Part shown: in pieces, positions 9,996 through 16,995 of the stretch
Position numbering within the stretch: position 1 is the first letter of the stretch
How the letters are laid out: the number at the start of each line of letters is the position of its first letter
Assembly (NCBI GenBank): GCA_017305455.1
Contig: JAFKKO010000111.1
Span: 62,001-126,000, forward strand
From: Hyphomicrobiales bacterium
GTDB lineage: Bacteria > Pseudomonadota > Alphaproteobacteria > Rhizobiales > Xanthobacteraceae
Direction: 5' to 3'
Length of the DNA stretch: 64,000 nt
Made by a program: the position numbers and the translations under genes
The notes under the pieces: model-generated
Databases searched by the model: none
Told to the model about the DNA's origin: nothing
The model's input: the letters and a program-made list of their open reading frames with translations, nothing else

Positions 9996-10448
9996 ATGCC
10001 GGACCTAAAGCCATTCCCCGCTGATTTCGCGCCAGACTTTCCTCTCTCCGAGACGTTCCGGCGAAACGCCATGTCTCAACTCGACTGCGCTGCCTGGGCG
10101 GCCAAGAAATCCGCCGATAGCCTAGCCCTTCACTCGATCGCTATCGCCACCGAGTTGCTGCTCAAATCTCATCTGCTCCGCACCGCAAGCAACGACGCTC
10201 GGAACCGTGCGCAGATCGGTCACAATCTCGATCGGGCAGCCCGATACGCCGAACGCGCCGGTCTGAGCCTCCCGTCCCGATTCGCGCTCGTTGTCGATCA
10301 GCTTCATCCGTATTTTCAGCGCGGCGGATTTCAGCGGGAAGGTCCACGAGCATGGCCGTCAGGATTTGCGAACGATGCCTGCGACATTGTGGGTGAACTC
10401 GCGAAAACCGTCTTCGATCATGCGCGTCAGGACGCCCACGGCTCCTGA
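9996..10448 (+). CDS. Hypothetical HEPN-like helical protein
   Basis: A 150-residue protein not firmly recognised. It is largely helical. The stretch ATELLLKSHLL (about residues 51-61), followed by RNRAQIGH (about 68-75) and a basic helix, looks like a HEPN domain; R-x4-H matches the HEPN RNase motif. No MNT nucleotidyltransferase partner is adjacent, so a toxin-antitoxin role is only a possibility. ATG 9996 is chosen over GTG 9972 because the eight residues between them look untranslated. It has non-coding flanks on both sides. Confidence 0.55.
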   Translation: MPDLKPFPADFAPDFPLSETFRRNAMSQLDCAAWAAKKSADSLALHSIAIATELLLKSHLLRTASNDARNRAQIGHNLDRAARYAERAGLSLPSRFALVVDQLHPYFQRGGFQREGPRAWPSGFANDACDIVGELAKTVFDHARQDAHGS

Positions 10449-10650
10449 AGCGAAGACGACCATACCCCGCGATCCATTGCGCTGATCCTTGGTCCAGCCG
10501 CGGGCCTGACGCCATCAACCCGTAAAGGGTCGGACTACGCAAGCGTGCCGCCGCGCCGGCTACGCCTGCGCGGTGATTGCGGCCCACGGCCGGACACTTC
10601 GGGCGCCTGTCAGCGGGGGATGGTCCTCCGCTCAAACAGGAGCCGGAGCA

Positions 10651-10818
10651 ATGTCCTTCCCCGACGCGCGCGCCTACGCCTTCAGCCTCGCCACCACCCT
10701 GATGGCCGTCATCGTCATCTTCCGCGCCGGCGACGGCACCCTTTCGGTCACGCCCGCCAACGAATTCGACGGCGATGAAACCGAGATCGTCAGCGAGATC
10801 GATCCGTTCGCCCCATGA
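10651..10818 (+). CDS. Small hypothetical protein (55 aa) with one hydrophobic segment
   Basis: GGAG lies about eight bases upstream of ATG 10651. Residues 8-24 (FSLATTLMAVIVIFRAG) form one short hydrophobic stretch, followed by an acidic tail (DGDETEIVSEIDPF). No family is recognised. Position between conserved backbone genes and a good ribosome-binding site support it; the short length leaves doubt. Confidence 0.5.
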   Translation: MSFPDARAYAFSLATTLMAVIVIFRAGDGTLSVTPANEFDGDETEIVSEIDPFAP

Positions 10819-10955
10819 CGGGGCGACGACCGCCCGGTCGAAGCGGACACCGATCGGTTTCCGCTCCCAGACCGCGCCATTCCCTGCTAGAATCGAATAG
10901 CGCCGTGGTGGTGGTGGAGGCGCGACCGTCAGACCATTCTCACGGAGAAACCACC

Positions 10956-11396
10956 ATGATCTTCATTGGCATCCTTCTTAGTTTCGCCGCCATCGGCTTC
11001 CTCTGCTGGCTGCTCTTCACTCTTGCCGTCTATGCGCTCCCGTTCTTCGCGGGCGTGAGCCTCGGCATGTGGGCGTATGGCACCGGCGCCGGCTGGCTCG
11101 GCGCGATCATCATCGGCCTTGTCGGTGCCGGTTTCACCTTCGGCGTCGGCCAGCTCCTGATCGCCACCGTACGCCCGACCTGGGCGCGGCTCCTGATCGC
11201 CATCGCCTTTGTCGCGCCTGCGGTGATCGCGGGTTTCCACGCTACCCATGGCGTCGTCAAACACACCATGCCGTCCGAGACCTGGCAGCTCGTGTTTTCG
11301 ATCATCGGAGCCATCGCTGTCGGTGTAGCGGCCTTTGTTCGGATCACCAGCGTGGCGGCGTCCGACCCTTCGCCGGGCCAACTGTCTCGCGTCTGA
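10956..11396 (+). CDS. Small multi-pass inner-membrane protein
   Basis: A 146-residue very hydrophobic protein. About four membrane segments are seen: residues 2-35 (possibly two), 44-66, 72-92 and 107-128. CACGGAG lies about ten bases upstream of ATG 10956. No catalytic motif or known family is recognised. Similar small membrane proteins occur in this region of related elements; a role in surface exclusion or envelope adaptation would be a guess. Confidence 0.6.
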   Translation: MIFIGILLSFAAIGFLCWLLFTLAVYALPFFAGVSLGMWAYGTGAGWLGAIIIGLVGAGFTFGVGQLLIATVRPTWARLLIAIAFVAPAVIAGFHATHGVVKHTMPSETWQLVFSIIGAIAVGVAAFVRITSVAASDPSPGQLSRV

Positions 11397-11963
11397 CGCG
11401 GGACGCTCTGGGCGGTTCCGACCAAGAGGGATATCGCCTTCTCGTCGTGGGGGCGGCCTAGAGCAGGCGAGCGCTCGGAGCGCCAAGGCGAGTCTCCGTG
11501 AGGCCGTCGCGTGTTGAGCGGGGTGGAGAGTCAGCGCCTCTGGCGACCGGTTGACGATTTCCAGCGAGCTGGCGCGATCTTGCCGTTGGTGTCGGGGACA
11601 GAGATCGCGTGCGATGGCCCGGAAAGAGGCGATGACGTCGGTTACGTCCGGCGGATCTTTGGCGGGTGCGGGTGGCCAGGGTCTCTGTACTCTGCCCATT
11701 CAGCGACCGCTCCAAGCGGCCTTTTCAATGGCCTGATCTGGCCGAAGGACGGCTGCGCCTCGAGCGCCTATGCCACAACGGCGCGTCCCGACTTTCTTCC
11801 CCTGCCGGCTGCGCCGTCATTCCTCGCGCAACAACAAAGTCGCTCCTGCGCCATCCTCCGCTGCGCTCCGGTCGCAAGCGATGTGTCGGCGCTCGCCCCC
11901 GGCCTGCTGATCGCCATCGAGGCCGCAATGGTGCGGGTTCGGAAATGGATACGGAGACCTACA
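11397..11963 (+). other. 567-base stretch without a supported gene; leader of DUF736
   Basis: Open frames here have no recognisable products and run against each other on both strands. The last 125 or so bases hold the second copy of the leader described upstream of the DUF2493 gene (CGCCATCCTCCGCTG near 11871). The rest shows nothing clear. Confidence 0.5.
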
Positions 11964-12290
11964 ATGGCCACCATCGGCACCTTCAAGAAGACCGCTTCGA
12001 ACGAATTCACCGGCGACATCATCACCCTCAGCGTCCAGGCCAAGAATGTCCGCATCGTCCCGGATCTGCGCGCCAACGGCGAGAACGCCCCCAGCCACAG
12101 GGTCCTGGTCGGCCGAGCCGAGATCGGCGCTGCCTGGTCCAAGCGCTCCAACGAGGGCCGCGACTATCTGGGCCTCAAGCTCGACGATCCGAGCTTCAAC
12201 GCTCCAATCTACGCCAACCTCTTCGACGACGAGGACGGCGACACCTTCTCCCTCATCTGGTCCCGGCCCAACGGCCGCCGCACCGACTGA
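11964..12290 (+). CDS. DUF736 family protein
   Basis: A 108-residue protein starting MATIGTFKKT and carrying the DUF736 landmarks: EFTGDIITLSVQAKNVRIVPD, SHRVLVGRAEIGAAW, and the acidic C-terminal PIYANLFDDEDGDTF. DUF736 proteins are small beta-rich proteins almost confined to alphaproteobacterial plasmids and ICEs; function unknown. The window holds a second, divergent DUF736 gene at 17577, about 40 percent alike by eye. RBS-like GGAG lies ten bases before the start. Confidence 0.9.
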   Translation: MATIGTFKKTASNEFTGDIITLSVQAKNVRIVPDLRANGENAPSHRVLVGRAEIGAAWSKRSNEGRDYLGLKLDDPSFNAPIYANLFDDEDGDTFSLIWSRPNGRRTD

Positions 12291-12299
12291 GGCGGACGA

Positions 12300-12323
12300 G
12301 GCCCCGGCCTTCCGGCCGGGGCC
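12300..12323 (+). terminator. Hairpin after DUF736
   Basis: GGCCCCGGCC and GGCCGGGGCC form a perfect 10-bp stem with a TTCC loop ten bases past the stop. No T tract follows, so it may be a 3'-end stabiliser or a weak terminator separating DUF736 from the control cassette. Confidence 0.5.
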
Positions 12324-12422
12324 GCCATCTCATTGCGGCCGAATCACCCCACGTCAGTGGACGGCAGTGCGACTCCTATAGCGCGTCCCCGATGCTCATT
12401 TTTGGTGACGATTCGCTCAGGA

Positions 12423-12439
12423 ACGACTATTATAGTCGT
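12423..12439 (+). promoter_or_regulatory. Palindromic candidate operator upstream of the XRE regulator
   Basis: ACGACTA TTA TAGTCGT is a perfect 7-bp inverted repeat. Its GACTA/TAGTC core resembles the GACT/AGTC boxes bound by restriction-modification controller proteins, the class to which QseC of ICEMlSymR7A has been compared. It lies about 45 bases before the XRE start codon. Confidence 0.6.
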
Positions 12440-12470
12440 AGTTCTGGAGTGCGTACGTGCCGCGGTGGGA

Positions 12471-12490
12471 GGTGATCATGCATGATCACC
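12471..12490 (+). promoter_or_regulatory. 20-bp perfect palindrome over the XRE start codon
   Basis: The 20 bases are self-complementary end to end, centred between 12480 and 12481, and contain the XRE start ATG at 12482 together with the end of a perfect Shine-Dalgarno (GGAGGTGATC, 12468-12477). It could be an operator for the XRE dimer or an RNA hairpin hiding the start. Confidence 0.55.
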
Positions 12491-12730
12491 GCCCGACAGT
12501 CGCGGGCCGCACGCGCGTTGCTGGGTTGGACGCAGGAGACGCTCGCTGACAAGGCCCGAGTATCGCTGACCGCCCTGAAGCGCCTTGAGTCGGGAAACCG
12601 CCTTGAGGTGTACGAATCCACGCGGGATCAGGTGCGAAGGGCTCTCGAAGCCGGCGGGATAGTCTTCCTATCCACCGACAAGGGCGAAGGCGTGCTGCTC
12701 CTGCATGAGAGGAGCGATCGTCCGCGCTAG
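12482..12730 (+). CDS. XRE-family HTH regulator (QseC-like position)
   Basis: An 82-residue protein with a single HTH_3 domain: SRAARALLGWTQETLADKA then VSLTALKRLESG (about residues 7-40), continuing to a beta segment (GIVFLSTDKGEGVLLL). It is a DNA-binding protein of controller size. It sits immediately upstream of a QseM-like DUF2285 gene, as expected for a QseC-type switch that sets QseM levels, although the arrangement here is tandem rather than proven equivalent. Two palindromes lie at its 5' end, suggesting autoregulation. The assignment as QseC is by context, not sequence identity. Confidence 0.8.
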   Translation: MITARQSRAARALLGWTQETLADKARVSLTALKRLESGNRLEVYESTRDQVRRALEAGGIVFLSTDKGEGVLLLHERSDRPR

Positions 12731-12828
12731 TGGCGCCGATCTCATAGTCGCCATCCTTGTCGCGCAATGAGGGCGTCCAACCTCAGAAGACGGTTAACGA
12801 GGTTGATACGCGCGACTATGGTAGCTTG

Positions 12829-13110
12829 ATGGGACAACCGATACCGACGCTTCTGGACGAACCGCCGTTCAGCAACACGCTCACGTCTTACGACCGCGAG
12901 CACATGAAACTCTATCTGCGGCTCTTGGATGCGGAACGTGACCGGGCCGATTGGCGGGAAGCGGTCCATATTCTTTTCGGCCTGGACCCCAGCCGCAATC
13001 CCAAACGATGCCGCAATATCCACGAGGCGCACCTTGCGCGCGCGCATTGGATGACAGAGCACGGTTATCGCGAACTGGTCCGGGAAAGCCAGCAGCGGCC
13101 GCTTGCGTGA
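12829..13110 (+). CDS. QseM-like DUF2285 protein, candidate antiactivator
   Basis: A 93-residue single-domain protein. LTSYDREHMKLYLRLLDAE, then ADWREAVHILFGLD, then HLARAHWMTEHGYRELVR match the DUF2285 extended-turn HTH and align with the C-terminal domain of the split activator at 13404. In ICEMlSymR7A the stand-alone DUF2285 protein QseM binds the DUF6499 part of FseA and blocks it. By rough count this chain is near neutral, while the FseA-like DUF2285 domain is strongly basic, matching the reported contrast between non-DNA-binding and DNA-binding forms. The start is uncertain: an in-frame ATG exists at 12757. Confidence 0.7.
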   Translation: MGQPIPTLLDEPPFSNTLTSYDREHMKLYLRLLDAERDRADWREAVHILFGLDPSRNPKRCRNIHEAHLARAHWMTEHGYRELVRESQQRPLA

Positions 13111-13126
13111 TGCCGCTACGGCATCA
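13108..13126 (+). terminator. Hairpin at the QseM-like stop codon
   Basis: TGATGCCG and CGGCATCA form a perfect 8-bp stem around a CTA loop, beginning at the stop codon. No T tract. It may limit read-through from antiactivator into activator. Confidence 0.45.
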
Positions 13127-13210
13127 CCTGCTGACATATCACTGACTTCCCCGATGCAACTCACAAGGGAATCGTAGAGCCGCTAAAATGCGTAACTGGA
13201 GGGGATTGCG

Positions 13211-13432
13211 ATGACACCCGATGCATCGACATGGCGCTCCTCGGCGGAATACGATCATCTGGATGCATTGACGGCGTCCGATCTGGCCTGGGAATGGCTC
13301 CGCCGAAATGAGGCGTATGACACGGACTTCGAGGCGCTCGCGGACGCCGATGTCCCGAAGAACCTGACCGACCAGATCCGGCAGCGCTGGGGTTTGCGAT
13401 TTCCCCGTAGATCCACGGACACCACCGCCTGA
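13211..13432 (+). CDS. FseA-like activator, N-terminal DUF6499 half (zero-frame product)
   Basis: A 73-residue frame with GGAGGGG about eight bases upstream. WRSSAEYDHLDALTASDLAWEWLRRN (in pieces, residues 8-33) is the DUF6499 'transcriptional regulator' signature, and the conserved end is WGLRFP (residues 60-65). After that the frame runs only eight more residues to a stop. This equals Msi172 of ICEMlSymR7A, which is joined to Msi171 by a +1 ribosomal frameshift to give FseA, the activator of excisionase gene rdfS. The zero-frame peptide alone is expected to be inactive for DNA binding. Confidence 0.85.
   Translation: MTPDASTWRSSAEYDHLDALTASDLAWEWLRRNEAYDTDFEALADADVPKNLTDQIRQRWGLRFPRRSTDTTA
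13397..13407 (+). promoter_or_regulatory. Candidate +1 programmed frameshift site (TTT-C)
   Basis: Zero frame reads CGA TTT CCC CGT; sliding one base forward after TTT (13400-13402 to TTC 13401-13403) gives CGA TTC then CCC GTA GAT, continuing into the DUF2285 frame. In ICEMlSymR7A the shift is a slip of tRNA-Phe from UUU to UUC in a conserved motif of msi172; the WGLRF coding context here is the equivalent place. A plain frameshift mutation or sequencing error cannot be excluded from one sequence. Confidence 0.7.
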
Positions 13433-13976
13433 GGCTGCGGTCCTGTGGCTTCCGCAGGATGACACTAGCGTCGTCTTCCTCACCGAAGCGCCGGTAGACC
13501 TCCGACCCATTCTCGCGGACACACCTCTCGAGGCCGGTAGCTATCAGCGCTCGAACGACGAGGGCGGGGCAGCATTCCGCTACGTGCTCGGAAATGGTCA
13601 ACGCCTCCAGATCGTCGACTATGCCGAGAAAGGGTCGGCGGAGGTCGCGGTCATTCCGCTTGGCCTGGACGGCTTCGACAGGATCGAGGCCGTGCATCGG
13701 CTACTCTCGGCTTTGCATGGCCGCGCCATCCCGCCCGACACGCGCCTGACGCGGCAGCAGCGTGCGCGGTTGCGCAAGATGCTGCGGGCGATTGACGGGG
13801 ATCGCGATGGAGCGACCCAGCAGGAGATTGCGCAAGTCCTCTTCAACATCGGTCATCTCGACCGAGACGAATGGCAGGCTTCCTCCGCTCGTCATGGCGT
13901 GAAGGCCTTGCTCCGTGATGCCCGCGCCATGATCGCCGGCGGATATCGGAAACTGCTGCGTCATCGGCGGCGATAA
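13404..13976 (+). CDS. FseA-like activator, C-terminal DUF2285 half (+1 frame)
   Basis: This frame opens after a stop at 13365 and continues to 13976 but has no ATG, GTG or TTG before GTG 13584, which is well inside the conserved domain (VLWLPQDDTSVVFLTEAP lies at about 13440-13493). It therefore needs the upstream frame to be made. Fusion at 13400-13403 gives about 254 residues, the usual size of intact DUF6499-DUF2285 proteins. The C-terminal part (LTRQQRARLRKMLRAIDG through GGYRKLLRHRRR) is a basic DUF2285 helix-turn-helix, consistent with DNA binding. Likely target: the excisionase-like gene at 14120. Confidence 0.8.
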   Translation, partial: PVDPRTPPPEAAVLWLPQDDTSVVFLTEAPVDLRPILADTPLEAGSYQRSNDEGGAAFRYVLGNGQRLQIVDYAEKGSAEVAVIPLGLDGFDRIEAVHRLLSALHGRAIPPDTRLTRQQRARLRKMLRAIDGDRDGATQQEIAQVLFNIGHLDRDEWQASSARHGVKALLRDARAMIAGGYRKLLRHRRR

Positions 13977-14001
13977 TAGCCGTCGTCGATCCTTCGCCGT
14001 T

Positions 14002-14031
14002 GGGCGAAATCAATACCCCCTAATTTCGCCC
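14002..14031 (+). promoter_or_regulatory. 9-bp inverted repeat upstream of the excisionase-like gene
   Basis: GGGCGAAAT (14002-14010) and ATTTCGCCC (14023-14031) are perfect inverted arms 12 bases apart, 90 bases before the ATG at 14120. Further TTCGCC half sites occur at about 13993 and 14051. It is placed where an FseA-type activator or another operator protein would act on the rdfS-like promoter; it could also be the end of the activator transcript. Confidence 0.5.
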
Positions 14032-14119
14032 TGCAACACGCCGGCTTTCCTTCGCCACCGTGGTCGTTGTTCGCCGCTGAACCTCAGCGGCTTCCCGCAA
14101 CACCACGGAGGCCCGATCC

Positions 14120-14401
14120 ATGCGACCCGATACCGCCGTTCTGCCGCCACGCTTCCTGCGGACCAAGGAGGCCGCGGAGTTCCTCAGCCTTTCAGCCCGC
14201 ACGCTCGAAAAGCACCGTACCTACGGCACGGGTCCAGCCTATCGAAAGCTCGGCGGCCGCGTCGTCTATTCCGTCGACGATCTCGAAACCTGGGCCGACC
14301 GCGGCGCGGTCACCTCCACCTCCGATCCGCGCGGCTCGGTTCTTCCTGCCAAACGCCAGACGCCGTCGACGGGCCAGCCCGTCGGTCGCTTCGCACGCTG
14401 A
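14120..14401 (+). CDS. Excisionase-like winged-helix protein (RdfS-like)
   Basis: A 93-residue HTH_17/MerR-like excisionase fold: RFLRTKEAAEFLSLSARTLEKHR (in two pieces, residues 11-33), then GPAYRKLGGRVVYSVDDLETW (residues 38-58). These are the helix-turn-helix and wing of AlpA/RdfS-type recombination directionality factors. GGAGG lies about ten bases upstream. In ICEMlSymR7A the FseA target rdfS likewise leads the row of genes containing traF and the relaxase, as here. A plain transcriptional role is also possible; no integrase is in the window to pair it with. Confidence 0.75.
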   Translation: MRPDTAVLPPRFLRTKEAAEFLSLSARTLEKHRTYGTGPAYRKLGGRVVYSVDDLETWADRGAVTSTSDPRGSVLPAKRQTPSTGQPVGRFAR

Positions 14402-14418
14402 TCGCGGCCGGTCCGTTC

Positions 14419-15579
14419 ATGGCAGTGCGGCGTCGTCACCCATCGGAGCGCGGACAGCTCGACCTGTTTCGGGCGCTCCCCGGCGACTTCGCGCCAAGAG
14501 ACGCGCAGGATCTCATGGCCTATCCCTTCTTCTCCCTTTCCAAATCCCATCGCATCGCCCCGATCGACTTTGCCGCCGGCGATGTCGCGATCCGCGTGGA
14601 AGCGGTGCCCGACCACGGCATGGCGACCATATGGGACGCCGACATCCTGATCTGGGCGGCGAGCCAGATCGTCGAGGCGCGTGACGCAGGACTACGTACA
14701 TCGCGCCTGATGGCCGCGACGCCCTACGAGATTCTGACCTATATCGGCCGCGGCACCAGCTTGCGCGACTATCAACGCCTCAAGGCCGCGCTCGACCGCC
14801 TGCAGTCGACCAGCGTCTCCACCTCGATCCGGCAACCAGCCGAGGGGCGCCGCCATCGCTTCTCCTGGATCAACGAGTGGCAGGAGCGCACCGACGGCAA
14901 CGGCCGCCCCGACGGTATCGAACTGATCGTCCCCGACTGGTTCTACAAGGCCGTGCTCGATGACGCGCTCGTCCTGACGATTGACCGCGCCTATTTCAAT
15001 CTGACCGGCGGCCTCGATCGCTGGCTCTATCGGCTGGTGCGCAAGCATGGCGGCCGCCAACGGGGCGGGTGGCGCTTCGATCTGCGCCATCTCCACCAAA
15101 AGTCAGGCAGTCTCTCGCCGTTCAAGCGTTTCGCCTTCGAACTGCGCGACATCGTCCGCCGACAGCCGCTCCCCGGCTACGCCCTCTTTCTTGAGGTCGA
15201 GATCGGCGGGCGCGTCTTGCTCGCCTTCGAGCCGACTCCGCCCTGTGGAGAACCGGTGGACGGGCTCGTGCTATCGGGAACCCGAACTATCGTGCCATCG
15301 GGAACCCAGGGCTCGTGCTATCAGGAACCCAAACAGAGTCTAACCCACAGAAAGAAAAGCCGAAATCGGCCCCTTAACTTAGAGTCTAACCAAGAATCTA
15401 ACTCTGAAGAGCGCGCGCGCGATGTGGAAAACCTCATCCGGGCGACGGCGCGCAACCTCAGCTCCGGCTCGTCGGATCGCAGAGCGACCGCACCGAACGG
15501 CGGCCAGGCCAAGCTCTTCGACGATCGACCCCAAACCGGCCAGCCTCCCTTCCAACGGCGCTCAGGAGGCGTGCGATGA
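14419..15579 (+). CDS. repA: Replication initiator RepA-like protein
   Basis: A 386-residue protein of the 'replication initiator protein A' family of alphaproteobacterial elements. Recognised by GQLDLFRALPGDFAPRDAQD near the start, PFFSLSKSHR (about residues 36-45), TPYEILTYIGRGTS (about 100-113), and FNLTGGLDRWLYRLVRKHGG (about 193-212), which make up winged-helix DNA-binding repeats. The last 80 residues are low-complexity. It is followed by ParA with an ATGA overlap. On an ICE it may support transient replication after excision; on a plasmid it would be the main initiator. Confidence 0.85.
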   Translation: MAVRRRHPSERGQLDLFRALPGDFAPRDAQDLMAYPFFSLSKSHRIAPIDFAAGDVAIRVEAVPDHGMATIWDADILIWAASQIVEARDAGLRTSRLMAATPYEILTYIGRGTSLRDYQRLKAALDRLQSTSVSTSIRQPAEGRRHRFSWINEWQERTDGNGRPDGIELIVPDWFYKAVLDDALVLTIDRAYFNLTGGLDRWLYRLVRKHGGRQRGGWRFDLRHLHQKSGSLSPFKRFAFELRDIVRRQPLPGYALFLEVEIGGRVLLAFEPTPPCGEPVDGLVLSGTRTIVPSGTQGSCYQEPKQSLTHRKKSRNRPLNLESNQESNSEERARDVENLIRATARNLSSGSSDRRATAPNGGQAKLFDDRPQTGQPPFQRRSGGVR

Positions 15580-16229
15580 TCGTCGCATTCCTCAATCAGA
15601 AAGGTGGCGTCGGAAAGACGACACTCGCCCTCAGCCTCGCTGGTGAACTGGCCAGCCGCGGCAAGCGCGTCACCGTCATCGACGCCGACCCCCAAGGGTC
15701 AGCGCTCGACTGGTCGCAACAGCGTAGCCGCGAGGGCCTTCCGCGCCTCTTCGGCGTCGTCGGCCTGGCACGCGATACGCTGCACCGCGAGGCTCCCGAA
15801 CTGGCGCGCGATGCCGATCATGTGGTGATCGACGGGCCGCCACGCGTCGCCGCGCTGATGCGCTCGGCTCTGCTCGCGGCCGATCTCGCCCTGATCCCGG
15901 TGCAGCCGTCGCCGCTCGACGGATGGGCGTCGGCCGAAATGCTCGCGCTCCTTGCGGAAGCGCGCATCTACCGGCCTGATCTTCTGGCACGCTTCGTTCT
16001 CAATCGCTGCTGCGCACGCACTGTCCTGGCGCGGGAGACAGCCGAGACGCTGGCCGATCACGATCCGCCCGTCCTCGCCACAACTATCGGCCAGCGCATC
16101 GCCTTCGCATCGGCCGCGCAGACTGGCCGCCTCGTCTGCGAGCTGGACGATGCGGCGGCGGCGGCCCATGAGGTTGCGGCGCTGGCAAATGAAATCGGCC
16201 GCCTTCGTGCAGGGAGGCCGAGCGCATGA
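15576..16229 (+). CDS. parA: ParA-family partition ATPase
   Basis: A 217-residue MinD/ParA ATPase: FLNQKGGVGKTTLALSLA (residues 5-22) is the deviant Walker A with the signature lysine, VIDADPQGSALDWSQ (about 35-49) is switch I, and DHVVIDGPPR (about 84-93) is Walker B. Lacking an N-terminal HTH, it is of the short ParA type. ATGA overlaps join it to RepA before and the ribbon-helix-helix protein after. Its partner could be that small protein (16226) or the ParB-like protein at 862. Confidence 0.92.
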   Translation: MIVAFLNQKGGVGKTTLALSLAGELASRGKRVTVIDADPQGSALDWSQQRSREGLPRLFGVVGLARDTLHREAPELARDADHVVIDGPPRVAALMRSALLAADLALIPVQPSPLDGWASAEMLALLAEARIYRPDLLARFVLNRCCARTVLARETAETLADHDPPVLATTIGQRIAFASAAQTGRLVCELDDAAAAAHEVAALANEIGRLRAGRPSA

Positions 16230-16477
16230 GCGAACGCCCAACCCGACGCGGTTTCGCAACGCGCCCTGCCGACGTCGAGCAATGGATCAAGGCGGCTGAC
16301 GCCCCGCCGCGCGAGGTCGCCGCTTCCAACTTCACCGCGCGGCTCACCGTCGACATCACGCCGGACCTGCGGGGCCGCATCAAAATCGTCGCCTTTCAGC
16401 GCGGCATCACCGTCACCCACATGCTGCGCGCGCTGCTTGAGCGCGAATTTCCTCCAACCGACGGAGCCCCTTCATGA
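16226..16477 (+). CDS. Ribbon-helix-helix protein following ParA
   Basis: An 83-residue basic protein. FTARLTVDITPDLRGRIKIVAFQRG (residues 37-61) followed by TVTHMLRALLEREF reads as a strand-helix-helix DNA-binding unit. It is coupled to ParA by an ATGA overlap, the place usually taken by a small centromere-binding partner (ParG-like). The partner role is inferred from position only. Confidence 0.75.
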   Translation: MSERPTRRGFATRPADVEQWIKAADAPPREVAASNFTARLTVDITPDLRGRIKIVAFQRGITVTHMLRALLEREFPPTDGAPS

Positions 16478-16995
16478 CCGGCATTGCGGCCCCCCGTGTG
16501 CGCGGCGGTCCTATGCCGCCGGCGCACCTTCACGACGACATGACCCATGTCGAACTGACGTGGGTGGAGAAGAAGATCGAATACTGGATCAGGTTCGGCC
16601 GCCTTGCGCACGAACAGATCCTGGACCGCCGCCGGCGTGTCGTCAGCTTCCGGCCGAACGCCATCTTCGCCTTCGTCCGCTGGGCCGCCAACGACTACGG
16701 CACCATCATCTCGCGCATCGACATTCTTCGCGCGATCGTGCCGGGCGAGGCTTATCAGACGGTCCCCTTCGTGCGTCCCGGCGGCGAAATCCTTCTCAGG
16801 ATCGAAGGCTGGCCCAAGGTCGAGAATGCGCTTCGGCACATCGATGCCATCGAAGCGCTTGGCGTCGATGCCTGCGACGTCGCGCCGGACCATTGGCGTC
16901 ACGTCGCTCATCGGGCACAGGCCGGTCACGCCCCGCGTCCATACACGGCCGAGCGCCATCTGGCGTGGCTCAAGCGGCGGGGAATCGAAGGATGA
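16474..16995 (+). CDS. DUF2840 protein
   Basis: A 173-residue protein recognised as DUF2840 from THVELTWVEKKIEYWIRFG (about residues 23-41), the FRPNAIFAFVRWAANDYGT block (about 61-79) and the ending HLAWLKRRGI. No enzyme motif. It lies between the partition genes and the traF-like peptidase with ATGA overlaps on both sides, so it is translated as part of the same unit. The true start may be the internal ATG (MPPAHLHDD) 13 codons later. Function unknown. Confidence 0.85.
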   Translation: MTGIAAPRVRGGPMPPAHLHDDMTHVELTWVEKKIEYWIRFGRLAHEQILDRRRRVVSFRPNAIFAFVRWAANDYGTIISRIDILRAIVPGEAYQTVPFVRPGGEILLRIEGWPKVENALRHIDAIEALGVDACDVAPDHWRHVAHRAQAGHAPRPYTAERHLAWLKRRGIEG

